Shown: piece by piece, positions 56,025-64,000 of the stretch
Numbering within the stretch: position 1 is the first letter of the stretch
Layout: each line of letters begins with the position of its first letter
DNA from: JAAELZ01 sp965237485
Lineage (GTDB): Bacteria; Pseudomonadota; Gammaproteobacteria; Arenicellales; Poriferihabitantaceae
Direction of reading: 5' to 3'
Length of the DNA stretch: 64,000 bases
Assembly (NCBI GenBank): GCA_965237485.1
Contig: CBDEFQ010000009.1
Span: forward strand, 992,001 to 1,056,000
The notes under the pieces: generated by a model
Database searches by the model: none
The model's input: the letters and a program-made list of their open reading frames with translations, nothing else
Told to the model about the DNA's origin: nothing
Made by a program: the position numbers and the translations under genes

Positions 56025-56819
56025 ATGTGTGACATTCTTAATAAAATACTGGCTGATAAGGTGCTAGAGGTTACTCAAAAAGTCCAGCGGCGTTCTTTAT
56101 CGGCTATATCGAAGGCCGTAGAAGAGATAACGACACCAGTGCGCGGCTTCGTGCAAGCCATTAATGCTAAGCTTGAATTTGGGCAGCTAGCGGTTATTGC
56201 AGAAGTTAAAAAAGCCTCACCCAGCAAGGGCGTGATCAGAGAGAGCTTTAACCCTGCGGAGATTGCTCAGGGTTATGCGCAATTCGGAGCGGCATGTTTG
56301 TCTGTTTTAACAGATGAAAAATATTTCCAGGGCCACACAGCGTATCTGCAACAAGCGCAGCAGGCTTGCGAATTACCCGTATTGAGAAAAGACTTCATAG
56401 TAGATCACTATCAACTTTATGAAGCCCGGGAAATGGGGGCGGACGCGATATTGCTTATCGCGGCGGCGTTAGGAGACCCATTAATGTCTGATTTGGAACA
56501 AACTGCTATCGCGCTAGGCTTAGATGTTTTGGTTGAAGTGCACAATACGTTAGAGCTACAGCGCGCGTTGAAGCTGCAAACACCCCTCATCGGCATCAAC
56601 AACCGAGACTTACGCACTTTCACCACTAACTTGTATACCACAATAGATTTATTAAGCGACATTCCAGAAGACAAAATAGTTGTTTCCGAAAGTGGGTTTC
56701 ATGCTCAGGAAGACATCAAACTCTTGGTTGATAACGGCGTTAATACCTTTCTTATTGGAGAAGCATTTATGCGCGAAGACCATCCAGGTGAGGCGATGGC
56801 GAGAATGTTGAAATTCTAA
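56025..56819 (+). CDS. trpC: Indole-3-glycerol phosphate synthase
   Basis: TrpC closes the indole ring in tryptophan synthesis. From ATG 56025 (MCDILNKILADKVLEV) it is 264 aa, the normal length; the track-like upstream start at 56007 lies inside trpG. The (beta-alpha)8 barrel shows IAEVKKASPSKGVI, VLRKDFIVD, LIGINNRDL and VSESGFH. trpD, which usually lies between trpG and trpC, is absent here, so it must be elsewhere. Confidence 0.95.
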   Translation: MCDILNKILADKVLEVTQKVQRRSLSAISKAVEEITTPVRGFVQAINAKLEFGQLAVIAEVKKASPSKGVIRESFNPAEIAQGYAQFGAACLSVLTDEKYFQGHTAYLQQAQQACELPVLRKDFIVDHYQLYEAREMGADAILLIAAALGDPLMSDLEQTAIALGLDVLVEVHNTLELQRALKLQTPLIGINNRDLRTFTTNLYTTIDLLSDIPEDKIVVSESGFHAQEDIKLLVDNGVNTFLIGEAFMREDHPGEAMARMLKF

Positions 56820-56822
56820 AAG

Positions 56823-57239
56823 ATGAAGACAGTAATAAGCAAAATTGGCAAATTGGCGTTTGAGGCCAAGACCCAAAGCGGCCATACGGTTGTAATGGAC
56901 AGCGCGCCGGATGTAGGCGGAGAAGACCGTGGCCCACGACCGATGGAAATGTTGTTAATGGGTTTAGGTGGGTGCACCACTATTGATGTAATAATGATGT
57001 TAGAAAAAGGCCGCCAGCAAATTATAGACTGCCGCGTTGAGATTGATGCGGAGCGTGCTCCGGACCACCCAAAGGTTTTTACTGATATCCATTTGCACTT
57101 TGTTATCGCAGGCACCAAAATAAGTACAAAGCAGGTAGAACGCGCGTTGAACCTTTCAGCAGAAAAATATTGTTCTGCCAGTATCATGTTAGGCAAGACA
57201 GCCAACATAACTCACGATTACGAGATCATCGAAGTTTAA
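56823..57239 (+). CDS. OsmC-family protein (YhfA-like)
   Basis: The 138-aa protein belongs to the OsmC/Ohr fold. It has GPRPMEMLLMGLGGCTTIDVI with the redox-type cysteine and a second Cys at SAEKYCSASIMLGKTA. Members reduce peroxides or have unknown roles. It begins 3 bp after trpC, so it is likely cotranscribed. Two Cys are at the usual family positions. Confidence 0.85.
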   Translation: MKTVISKIGKLAFEAKTQSGHTVVMDSAPDVGGEDRGPRPMEMLLMGLGGCTTIDVIMMLEKGRQQIIDCRVEIDAERAPDHPKVFTDIHLHFVIAGTKISTKQVERALNLSAEKYCSASIMLGKTANITHDYEIIEV

Positions 57240-57241
57240 TC

Positions 57242-58303
57242 ATGCAACGAATTACCGACTGGTTCAAAAAGCAATTTGCAGACCCGCAAGTGGTCTTCTT
57301 AATGCTCGCGCTGGTAACTGTTTTGCTGGTGGTGCTATATGCCGGAAATATGCTCGCACCGGTTATAGCGAGCATTGTCATCGCCTATCTATTAGAGGGC
57401 ATTATCAAGCAAGTACAAAAGCTAAAACTGCCCCGAATACTCAGCGTCACAATAGTGTTTATCGGTTTTATGCTTTTCATCCTCATTATCATTTTTGCCT
57501 TTCTACCATTACTGTTTAATCAGTCCAAGGAAATGGTTCAGAACATACCCGCTATGTTGAGCCAGGGGCAGGAAGCATTACTTAGATTGCCAGAACGCTA
57601 TCCCGAGTTGTTTTCTGAGCAACAAGTGAGTGAAATGATCGGCGGTATACGTACAGAACTAACAGAATATGGGCAAAAGATATTAACGTTGTCATTGTCT
57701 TCTGTAACAGGCGTAATTTCGATATTAATCTACTTTGTTTTGGTGCCAATACTGGTGTTCTTTTTCCTAAAAGACAAAAATAAAATATTTAGTTGGGCGC
57801 AAGATTTCCTACCCAAAGACCAGCAGTTAGCGAACCGGGTTTGGGGAGATATAGATCTAAAAATAGGCAATTATATTCGCGGTAAGTTTTGGGAGATACT
57901 CATTGTGTTTACAGCTTGTATCATAATTTTTACGCTAATGGATTTGCAATGGGCACTCTTGTTGGCGGCCCTGGTAGCGCTCTCGGTTATTATTCCTTAC
58001 ATCGGCGCAGCAGTGGTTACTATCCCGGTGGCTTTGGTTGCTTGGTTTCAATGGGGCTGGTCTTCACCATTCATGTATTTAATGATTGCTTATTTAATCA
58101 TTCAGGCACTGGACGGAAACTTGTTGGTGCCTTTGTTATTTTCTGAAGTCGTTAATATTCACCCCATCGCTATAATTGTGGCCATTTTATTGTTCGGTGG
58201 CCTATGGGGTTTGTGGGGGGTGTTTTTTGCGATACCGCTGGCGACGGTGGTGCAAGCAATCCTAACGGCTTGGCCCCGCGAACAAGAACCTGAGACAGAA
58301 TAA
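57242..58303 (+). CDS. AI-2E/PerM-family membrane transporter
   Basis: The protein is 353 aa from ATG 57242 (MQRITDWFKKQFADPQ), 2 bp after the OsmC gene. It has seven to eight membrane segments and a large extracytoplasmic or coiled loop (about residues 90-150), ending with the family motif PIAIIVAILLFGGLWGLWGVFFAIPLA. The family exports or imports small molecules (AI-2 and others); here the substrate is unknown. Confidence 0.88.
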   Translation: MQRITDWFKKQFADPQVVFLMLALVTVLLVVLYAGNMLAPVIASIVIAYLLEGIIKQVQKLKLPRILSVTIVFIGFMLFILIIIFAFLPLLFNQSKEMVQNIPAMLSQGQEALLRLPERYPELFSEQQVSEMIGGIRTELTEYGQKILTLSLSSVTGVISILIYFVLVPILVFFFLKDKNKIFSWAQDFLPKDQQLANRVWGDIDLKIGNYIRGKFWEILIVFTACIIIFTLMDLQWALLLAALVALSVIIPYIGAAVVTIPVALVAWFQWGWSSPFMYLMIAYLIIQALDGNLLVPLLFSEVVNIHPIAIIVAILLFGGLWGLWGVFFAIPLATVVQAILTAWPREQEPETE

Positions 58304-58743
58304 AAACCTTCTGTACTGGTCAAGTATGGCCAAGCAGGAGATGAGCTTGGTGAATTTACCAGCGCGTTTACGCCTAGAGCTTGGTAAAATGCAGTCACCG
58401 CATGGAGTAACTAACTGATTTTAGATAAGAAACCCAAGCGCAATATTTTTTTAAAAAAAGGTTGACATTAGTGTTTTTATTAACAGTTCTGAGGCAAACA
58501 CTCTTTAAGCACGGAGTTACTCTAAAACCCTCACTTTTAGCTAAATGAAACACCTGTAACATATTGATACATATAGTTAATAGTGAGTTTGCCTAAATTT
58601 TAATCAACAGTGCTAATAGCCACAACAAACCCCGAAAAACCAACAAACACGGTCTTTTATACACAAAGTTATCCACCGTTTTGTGGAATAACATTTGTAC
58701 CCAAGAGGCTTGAATTTGGTGTCTTGCGTGCTACATTGTTTCG
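58304..58743. promoter_or_regulatory. priA upstream region with DnaA-box cluster
   Basis: The 440-bp spacer has no supported gene. It holds a perfect DnaA box TTATACACA (58657-58665), a near match TTATCCACC (58669-58677) and an inverted partial match TGTGGAATA (58682-58690), all within 90 bp of the priA start. A TTGACA hexamer at about 58462 could be a promoter -35. The DnaA boxes suggest that DnaA may regulate priA or that this is an extra DnaA-binding site near the origin. Confidence 0.5.
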
Positions 58744-60939
58744 ATGAATTCAGCCACGGATAATTTTGTTGATATAGCGCTACCCGTCCCGCTACGCCAG
58801 CTGTATACATACCGATATAGTTTAAGCGGCGAACCGATGATAGGTGGGCGTGTAAGGGTGCCTTTTGGTCGTCGAAAGCTAGTGGGGGTAATTGCAAGTT
58901 ATAGTGAAATAGCGCCTGGTAGCATAAAGTGTAAGGAGGTGATGGAAGCCTTAGATACTCAAGCGATTTTGTCGAAAAGCATGCTAAAGCTTTTACTGTG
59001 GGCTAGTCGGTACTATCAACACCCAGTGGGAGAGGTTGTTTTTACAGCGCTACCCAAAAAGCTGCGTGAAGGCGCGCAATTGGATAAGCCGCAACAGTTT
59101 ATCTATACCGTAAACCCCAATATTAAATTACCCACGTTCTCCCGGGCGCCAGTGCAACAACGTATTGTCGAGCTGGTTCAACAAAGGCAGCGGGTAACCG
59201 AATATGAAATTGGAGAGGCGGTTAGACATTATCGCGCACCCCTCAAAGCGTTGCTAGATAAAGGTATTTTTTCACGCACTACAGAAACAATAAATCCTGA
59301 TGCAAGTAGCGTTAAAGTAGAAAACGCCATCAGCTTAAATGCTGAACAAACATTAGCGTACAAAACCATAAGCAATAGCTTCGGTGAATACGCTTGTTTT
59401 TTGCTTAACGGGGTAACGGGTAGCGGCAAAACGGAGGTGTATTTTTCTTTGATTGATCAGTGTATTAGTGACGGTAAGCAGACCTTGGTGTTGTTTCCAG
59501 AAATAGCATTAACCACTCAATTACAACAACGCTTCGTTGCCCGCTTTGGTGATCCGAACGTAGTGAGCCTACATTCTGGGCTGAGCGAAAAACAAAGGGG
59601 CCAAGCCTGGTTAATAGCCAGTAGGGGTGAAGCACCCATCGTGTTAGGTACGCGCATGGCCGTGTTTACTACAATTGGCAAGCTTGGCTTAATCATTGTA
59701 GATGAAGAACACGACAGTTCTTTTAAACAACAACAAGGGTTTCGCTACCACGCGAGATCGATTGCGATTAAACGCGCTAGAGACATGGACATACCGGTGC
59801 TGCTAGGGAGCGCGACTCCTTCGTTGGAATCACTGCAAAATGTGTACTCGGACCGCTATATTGAACTGAAGCTAACCAAAAGAGCAGCAACTGAAAACTT
59901 GCCGCAAATCCAATTTGTCGATCTAAATCATTTTCCTAGCGAGGATGGCTTGACGCAACCGGTCCGGATGGCACTGGAAGAAAATTATAAACAGGGAAAG
60001 CAAAGCATGGTGTTTATTAATCGCCGCGGTTTTGCCCCTATCTTGTATTGTAATGCTTGCCATTGGGTTGCAAGCTGTAGCCGTTGCGACGCATCGCTTA
60101 CGCAGCATTTACGTAATCGAAACTTAAGTTGTCATTTTTGTGGTGCAAGCGTACCCACTCCAACTACCTGCGCGCGTTGTCAGCAACCGACACTGGCCCC
60201 CTTGGGGGATGGCACACAGAGGATAGAACAAGTGCTTGGCGAAGCCCTTCCAGAAGCGCGAATTACCCGTTTTGACCGAGATGTAATGGCCAGTCAAAGC
60301 ACTTTAGAACAAGGCCTACAATCTGTTCACACCGGTGATACCGATATACTCGTCGGCACACAGCTGTTAACCAAAGGGCATGACTTTAAAGAGGTAAAGC
60401 TGGTGGTAGTTATTAATGCTGACCAAGGTCTGCATAGCCATGATTTTAGGGCAACAGAACGGTTAACTGCACAGCTAATTCAGGTGGCGGGCCGAGCGGG
60501 TCGCTCGTCGAGCGGTGGCAGAGTGCTGATTCAAACCCATCATGTTAATAACCCCACTCTGTTGGCTGTGCAATCTCACGATTATATGCGTTTTGCTAAA
60601 ACCGCATTACAAGAGCGCAAGCTGGCCAACTTCCCACCATTTGGCCACTTGGCGATCTGGAGGGCGCAATCGCCCCAACAGGGTAAAGCGCTTTATTTAC
60701 TGCAGCAGTTAGCGAAAATGGGGGGTCGCACACAAACAGCGGATGGTTTTATGTTTGACCCGTGCAAAAGTGCGATGGAAAAAAAGGCGGGTCGTTATAG
60801 AGCGCAATTACTAGTCAGTAGCGCAAGTCGTAGGGGACTAAACCAGTGGCTGTCACAATGGATTGGCGAATTTGAAAAAACCAAATTGTCTAGATTAGCA
60901 CGGTGGTCAATTGACGTAGACCCAATCGATTTGTACTAA
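58744..60939 (+). CDS. priA: Primosomal protein N' (replication restart helicase)
   Basis: PriA recognises stalled forks and reloads the replisome. The 731-aa protein has an N-terminal 3'-end-binding domain, a superfamily 2 helicase with Walker A GVTGSGKT (K229) and DEEHDSSFK (the DEEH box), and a zinc-binding insertion with CNACHWVASCSRCDASL and CHFCGASVPTPTTCARC, then the second RecA lobe with GRAGRS. The length is normal. It stands alone before rph. Confidence 0.96.
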   Translation: MNSATDNFVDIALPVPLRQLYTYRYSLSGEPMIGGRVRVPFGRRKLVGVIASYSEIAPGSIKCKEVMEALDTQAILSKSMLKLLLWASRYYQHPVGEVVFTALPKKLREGAQLDKPQQFIYTVNPNIKLPTFSRAPVQQRIVELVQQRQRVTEYEIGEAVRHYRAPLKALLDKGIFSRTTETINPDASSVKVENAISLNAEQTLAYKTISNSFGEYACFLLNGVTGSGKTEVYFSLIDQCISDGKQTLVLFPEIALTTQLQQRFVARFGDPNVVSLHSGLSEKQRGQAWLIASRGEAPIVLGTRMAVFTTIGKLGLIIVDEEHDSSFKQQQGFRYHARSIAIKRARDMDIPVLLGSATPSLESLQNVYSDRYIELKLTKRAATENLPQIQFVDLNHFPSEDGLTQPVRMALEENYKQGKQSMVFINRRGFAPILYCNACHWVASCSRCDASLTQHLRNRNLSCHFCGASVPTPTTCARCQQPTLAPLGDGTQRIEQVLGEALPEARITRFDRDVMASQSTLEQGLQSVHTGDTDILVGTQLLTKGHDFKEVKLVVVINADQGLHSHDFRATERLTAQLIQVAGRAGRSSSGGRVLIQTHHVNNPTLLAVQSHDYMRFAKTALQERKLANFPPFGHLAIWRAQSPQQGKALYLLQQLAKMGGRTQTADGFMFDPCKSAMEKKAGRYRAQLLVSSASRRGLNQWLSQWIGEFEKTKLSRLARWSIDVDPIDLY

Positions 60940-61037
60940 AGTCACCGTATTGCAAACGGACTATAAATAAGTAGCGAGAACCAAATACAAGCGTTTTTGC
61001 AGTACAATCCAGACCACTTTATTTTCAGCACTTTGCC

Positions 61038-61757
61038 ATGCAGCGCCCCAGCAACAGACAGCCCGATGAGATGCGCGCTGTGACCATTGAAAGGAACTTC
61101 ACCTGCCATGCCGAAGGTGCTGTTCTCATCAGTTTTCACAACACCAAGGTGTTGTGTACCGCAAGTGTTGAAGAACGGGTACCGCCGTTTTTAAAGGGTA
61201 AAGGACAAGGTTGGGTCACCGCAGAATACGGTATGTTGCCACGCTCAACCCACACCCGAATGGGCAGAGAAGCCGCTCACGGCAAACAATCTGGCCGCAC
61301 CCAAGAAATTCAAAGGCTCATTGGTCGGTCTCTACGTGCGTCAGTAGATTTAAAAAAGTTGGGCGAACGTCAGATCACGATAGATTGTGATGTTATTCAA
61401 GCAGACGGCGGTACGCGCACCGCTTCTATTACGGGTGCTTTTGTCGCCATGGTAGATGCGATTGATGGCTTGCTTCAAAAAGGCTTATTGAAAACCAACC
61501 CGATTGATCGTTCAATTGCATCAGTATCTGTTGGAATATTTGAAGGCGAAGCAGTGCTAGACTTAGATTATGATGAAGACAGCCAAGCAGAAACTGACAT
61601 GAATGTAGTAATGGACGATAGCGGTGGATTTATTGAGATCCAGGGCACCGCAGAGGGCAAGCCATTTACGGCATCTGAGGTGTCGGTGCTACTATCTTAT
61701 GCACAAAAAGGCATCGATGAATTGATGCAATTGCAAACCGCGGTCCTAAATGGCTAG
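61038..61757 (+). CDS. rph: Ribonuclease PH
   Basis: RNase PH trims the 3' ends of tRNA precursors using phosphate. The 239-aa protein has the start MQRPSNRQPDEMRAVTIERN, the signature GMLPRSTHTRMGREA and the C-terminal SVLLSYAQKGIDELM region. Its final codons overlap the rdgB start. Confidence 0.95.
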   Translation: MQRPSNRQPDEMRAVTIERNFTCHAEGAVLISFHNTKVLCTASVEERVPPFLKGKGQGWVTAEYGMLPRSTHTRMGREAAHGKQSGRTQEIQRLIGRSLRASVDLKKLGERQITIDCDVIQADGGTRTASITGAFVAMVDAIDGLLQKGLLKTNPIDRSIASVSVGIFEGEAVLDLDYDEDSQAETDMNVVMDDSGGFIEIQGTAEGKPFTASEVSVLLSYAQKGIDELMQLQTAVLNG

Positions 61758-62340
61758 GATTGTGTTGGCGACTGGCAACCAAGGGAAGCTAAAAGAAATA
61801 CGCAGCTTGTTTGTAAATACCGATCACCAAATTGTCGCGCAATCAGGTTTCGGTTTTGCAGAGGCGATAGAAGACGGCCAAAGTTTTGTTGAAAATGCCA
61901 TTATCAAAGCGCGGCACGCTGCGCGCCAAACTGGGTGTGCAGCGCTAGCTGACGACTCTGGTCTAGCAGTGGATGCACTAGCGGGTGAACCGGGCATTTA
62001 TTCAGCGCGCTATGCGGGGCCGAATGCAACGGATAGTGAAAACAGAAAAAAGCTGCTGTCAATTTTGCGCGGTATAGAAAATCGTGCTGCGCGTTTTCAT
62101 TGTGTAATGGTCTATATGAAACATGCAGCCGACCCCGGCCCACTCATTACACATGGCGTTTGGAGCGGGGAGGTGGCCCAACAAGAAACAGGGCAAGGTG
62201 GATTTGGTTATGACTCCATATTTTTTGTACCCGGAGAGCAATGCACAGCTGCACAATTAACGCCAGAGAGAAAAAACGCCTTAAGTCACCGCGGCAATGC
62301 GTTAAGGGCACTTCGACAACAATTAGAGGATAAAACGTAA
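61750..62340 (+). CDS. rdgB: XTP/dITP diphosphatase (RdgB/HAM1)
   Basis: RdgB hydrolyses non-canonical purine nucleotides such as dITP and XTP. The 196-aa protein begins ARIVLATGNQGKLKEI, with ADDSGLAVDALAGEPGIYSA (metal Asp) and GFGYDSIFFVP. The ATG overlaps the rph stop by 8 bp, so rph and rdgB are coupled. Confidence 0.95.
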   Translation: MARIVLATGNQGKLKEIRSLFVNTDHQIVAQSGFGFAEAIEDGQSFVENAIIKARHAARQTGCAALADDSGLAVDALAGEPGIYSARYAGPNATDSENRKKLLSILRGIENRAARFHCVMVYMKHAADPGPLITHGVWSGEVAQQETGQGGFGYDSIFFVPGEQCTAAQLTPERKNALSHRGNALRALRQQLEDKT

Positions 62341-62344
62341 CACG

Positions 62345-63973
62345 ATGGGTTTAGTGCTTAATAAACACCCTGCTTTCCAAGGTAGAAGCGGCCCTTTGTT
62401 ACTTATCGTAATGGACGGTGTGGGCGTGGCGCCAGATGGGGAAGGCAATGCAGTGGCGTGTGCGCGCACCCCTGTTTTGGATAAGATGTTTGCTGGCCCA
62501 TTAGCCAGCACTTTGAAAACCCACGGCAGTGCTGTGGGTTTGCCTAGTGATATTGATATGGGAAACAGCGAAGTTGGCCATAATGCTCTGGGTGCGGGCC
62601 GAGTTATTGCGCAGGGAGCGAGTTTGGTTAATAATGCGATTAAGTCAGGTGCATTATTCGCAGCAGAGCATTGGAAAAACGCCATGGAACGTTGTGACGC
62701 TGGGGGCACCTTACACTTTTTGGGTTTGTTATCGGATGGCAATGTCCATTCGACTATTGATCACCTGTTTGCTTTAGTTGGTGAAGCGAGAAACCGCGGG
62801 GTAAAAAAAGCACGTTTTCACGTACTTCTGGATGGCCGCGATGTGGCACCGCGGTCAGCAAAAGAATACCTCAGCCAGCTAGAGAAGGTTTTGGCTGATA
62901 TCAACGCCCGGGGAGGCGATTACAAAATCGCATCAGGTGGTGGCAGACAAGTCATCACCATGGACCGTTATGGGGCAAACCCCGAAATGGTAAAGCAAGG
63001 CTATGAATGCCATGTACTCGCGAAAGGCCCGCGAGTTAGGTCAGCTATGGACGCGGTAGATGCTTATTATGCTGCGCATCCTAAAGGAACCGACCAAGAC
63101 ATTCCAGCTTTTGTGGTAGAAGATTCATTAGGTGAAGCGTTGGGGCAAATTACTGATGGCGATGTGGTTATATTAACCCACTTTCGTGGTGACCGTGCAA
63201 TGGAAATCGCGCGCGCACTTGAGCAGTCTGATTTTGAAGAATTTGAGCGTGGCCCCCTGCCCGATATCTATTTCGCCGGCATCATTGAGTATGATGGCGA
63301 CCAGAGTATCCCCAAGCAATATTTGGTTTCGCCGCCGGTTATTGATCGCACAATGGTTGAATATTTATGTGCCGAAGGCTTAAGGAGTTTTGCGGTAAGT
63401 GAAACCCAAAAGTTTGGACATGTAACGTATTTCTGGAACGGGAATAGATCAGGTTATTTGTGTGAAGACCTGGAACGCTACCAAGAAATAAAATCTGATA
63501 TAGTGCCTTTTGACCAAAAGCCGGAAATGAAGGCGTTTGAAATTGTGGAGGCCACTATCACACAGTTACAAAGGCCAGACGTGCGTTTTGGCCGCATTAA
63601 CTTGGCCAATGGCGACATGGTCGGCCATACGGGTGATTTTGCCGCGACAGTAAAGGCGGTAGAAACGGTTGACCTGTGTGTTGGCAAATTAATTGAAGAA
63701 GTGAACCGCCTAAATGGCATCACGCTGGTGCTAGCAGACCACGGAAATGCCGAACAAATGTTAATGGGCCACGACAACAAAACGGTAAAAACCTCTCATA
63801 CCCTTAACCTCGTTCCTTTTGCTATTATTGATGGACAATATTCAAATGAGTATAAGATGCGCCGAGACATCGGGACACCCGGTTTAGTGAACATTGCTTC
63901 TACTGTATTTAACCTTTTGGGTTACGAAGCGCCTGCGGACTATGAACCCTCCTTGTTGGAATTTAACGCTTAA
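62345..63973 (+). CDS. gpmI: 2,3-bisphosphoglycerate-independent phosphoglycerate mutase
   Basis: GpmI interconverts 3- and 2-phosphoglycerate using a phosphoserine and two manganese ions. The 542-aa protein shows LLIVMDGVG (metal Asp), DMGNSEVGHNALGAGR with the catalytic Ser, LLDGRDVAPRSA, THFRGDRAMEIA and the C-terminal metal segments NGDMVGHTGD and VLADHGNAEQM. It follows rdgB by 4 bp, so rph-rdgB-gpmI are likely one unit. Confidence 0.95.
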   Translation: MGLVLNKHPAFQGRSGPLLLIVMDGVGVAPDGEGNAVACARTPVLDKMFAGPLASTLKTHGSAVGLPSDIDMGNSEVGHNALGAGRVIAQGASLVNNAIKSGALFAAEHWKNAMERCDAGGTLHFLGLLSDGNVHSTIDHLFALVGEARNRGVKKARFHVLLDGRDVAPRSAKEYLSQLEKVLADINARGGDYKIASGGGRQVITMDRYGANPEMVKQGYECHVLAKGPRVRSAMDAVDAYYAAHPKGTDQDIPAFVVEDSLGEALGQITDGDVVILTHFRGDRAMEIARALEQSDFEEFERGPLPDIYFAGIIEYDGDQSIPKQYLVSPPVIDRTMVEYLCAEGLRSFAVSETQKFGHVTYFWNGNRSGYLCEDLERYQEIKSDIVPFDQKPEMKAFEIVEATITQLQRPDVRFGRINLANGDMVGHTGDFAATVKAVETVDLCVGKLIEEVNRLNGITLVLADHGNAEQMLMGHDNKTVKTSHTLNLVPFAIIDGQYSNEYKMRRDIGTPGLVNIASTVFNLLGYEAPADYEPSLLEFNA

Positions 63974-64000
63974 TAATGCAGCGTAAATCTTTATACAAAG

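Noticed and set aside
58326..58418. 30-aa ORF between perM-like gene and priA
   Set aside because: It has no clear ribosome-binding site or recognisable features and the region looks non-coding.
1..64000. CRISPR arrays
   Set aside because: No regularly spaced short repeats were seen on either strand.

Overview
The window looks like a chromosomal segment of a gammaproteobacterium, probably marine or aquatic and moderately AT-rich by eye. The evidence is the argH-lptM-lysA order, a GluQ-type synthetase, M18 aminopeptidase, WaaG/WaaP lipopolysaccharide enzymes, PriA, and a dnaA-dnaN locus with parS sites. I cannot name the genus from sequence alone.

Layout. 1-7.4 kb is intact core: argH, lptM, lysA, pgi, lgt, a small periplasmic protein and gluQ. 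7.5-44 kb is accessory DNA crowded with mobile elements and decayed genes. It starts with an IS1111-type IS110 element, then an elongator tRNA-Met used as an integration site, an integrase whose catalytic HxxR arginine has become Cys, an excisionase-like HTH protein, and a two-gene unit (167-aa protein plus a 968-aa HerA/VirD4-like ATPase ending in a nuclease-like domain). A dead IS21 element, itself carrying a 163-bp MITE, sits in codon 5 of the first of these genes. 17.3-27.2 kb was one Rhs/SpvB-like polymorphic toxin gene of about 2,480 codons, now split by an IS5-like element, an IS4 element and several frameshifts; an overlapping putative immunity gene follows. Next come an IS256 remnant, a 270-bp foldback element and an MFS gene split by an IS1595-family transposon carrying a restriction-modification (R-M) system. 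33.5-38.3 kb holds a metabolic group (YczE-like protein, desaturase, aminotransferase, SuyB, SuyA) that suggests organosulfonate (sulfolactate/cysteate) use. A second, intact IS4 copy and a second IS1595-family transposon with an unrelated R-M cargo end the accessory region; the latter's right end abuts a truncated DUF2207 gene.

44.8-64 kb is core again: Lin0512 protein, M18 aminopeptidase, galE, a WaaG-WaaP fusion, a second LPS-type kinase, dnaA, dnaN, an orphan NorD-like VWA protein where recF usually lies, trpG, trpC, osmC-like, perM-like, priA, rph, rdgB and gpmI. Two perfect 16-bp parS sites (one inside dnaA, one after dnaN) and DnaA-box clusters place the replication origin here.

Most notable: two IS1595 transposons with the same plan (transposase, methyltransferase joined by a 4-bp overlap, restriction enzyme, conserved 47-52 aa basic protein) but different R-M genes. 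The core genes are free of frameshifts while nearly every accessory gene is broken, so the frameshifts look like real decay rather than general sequencing error.
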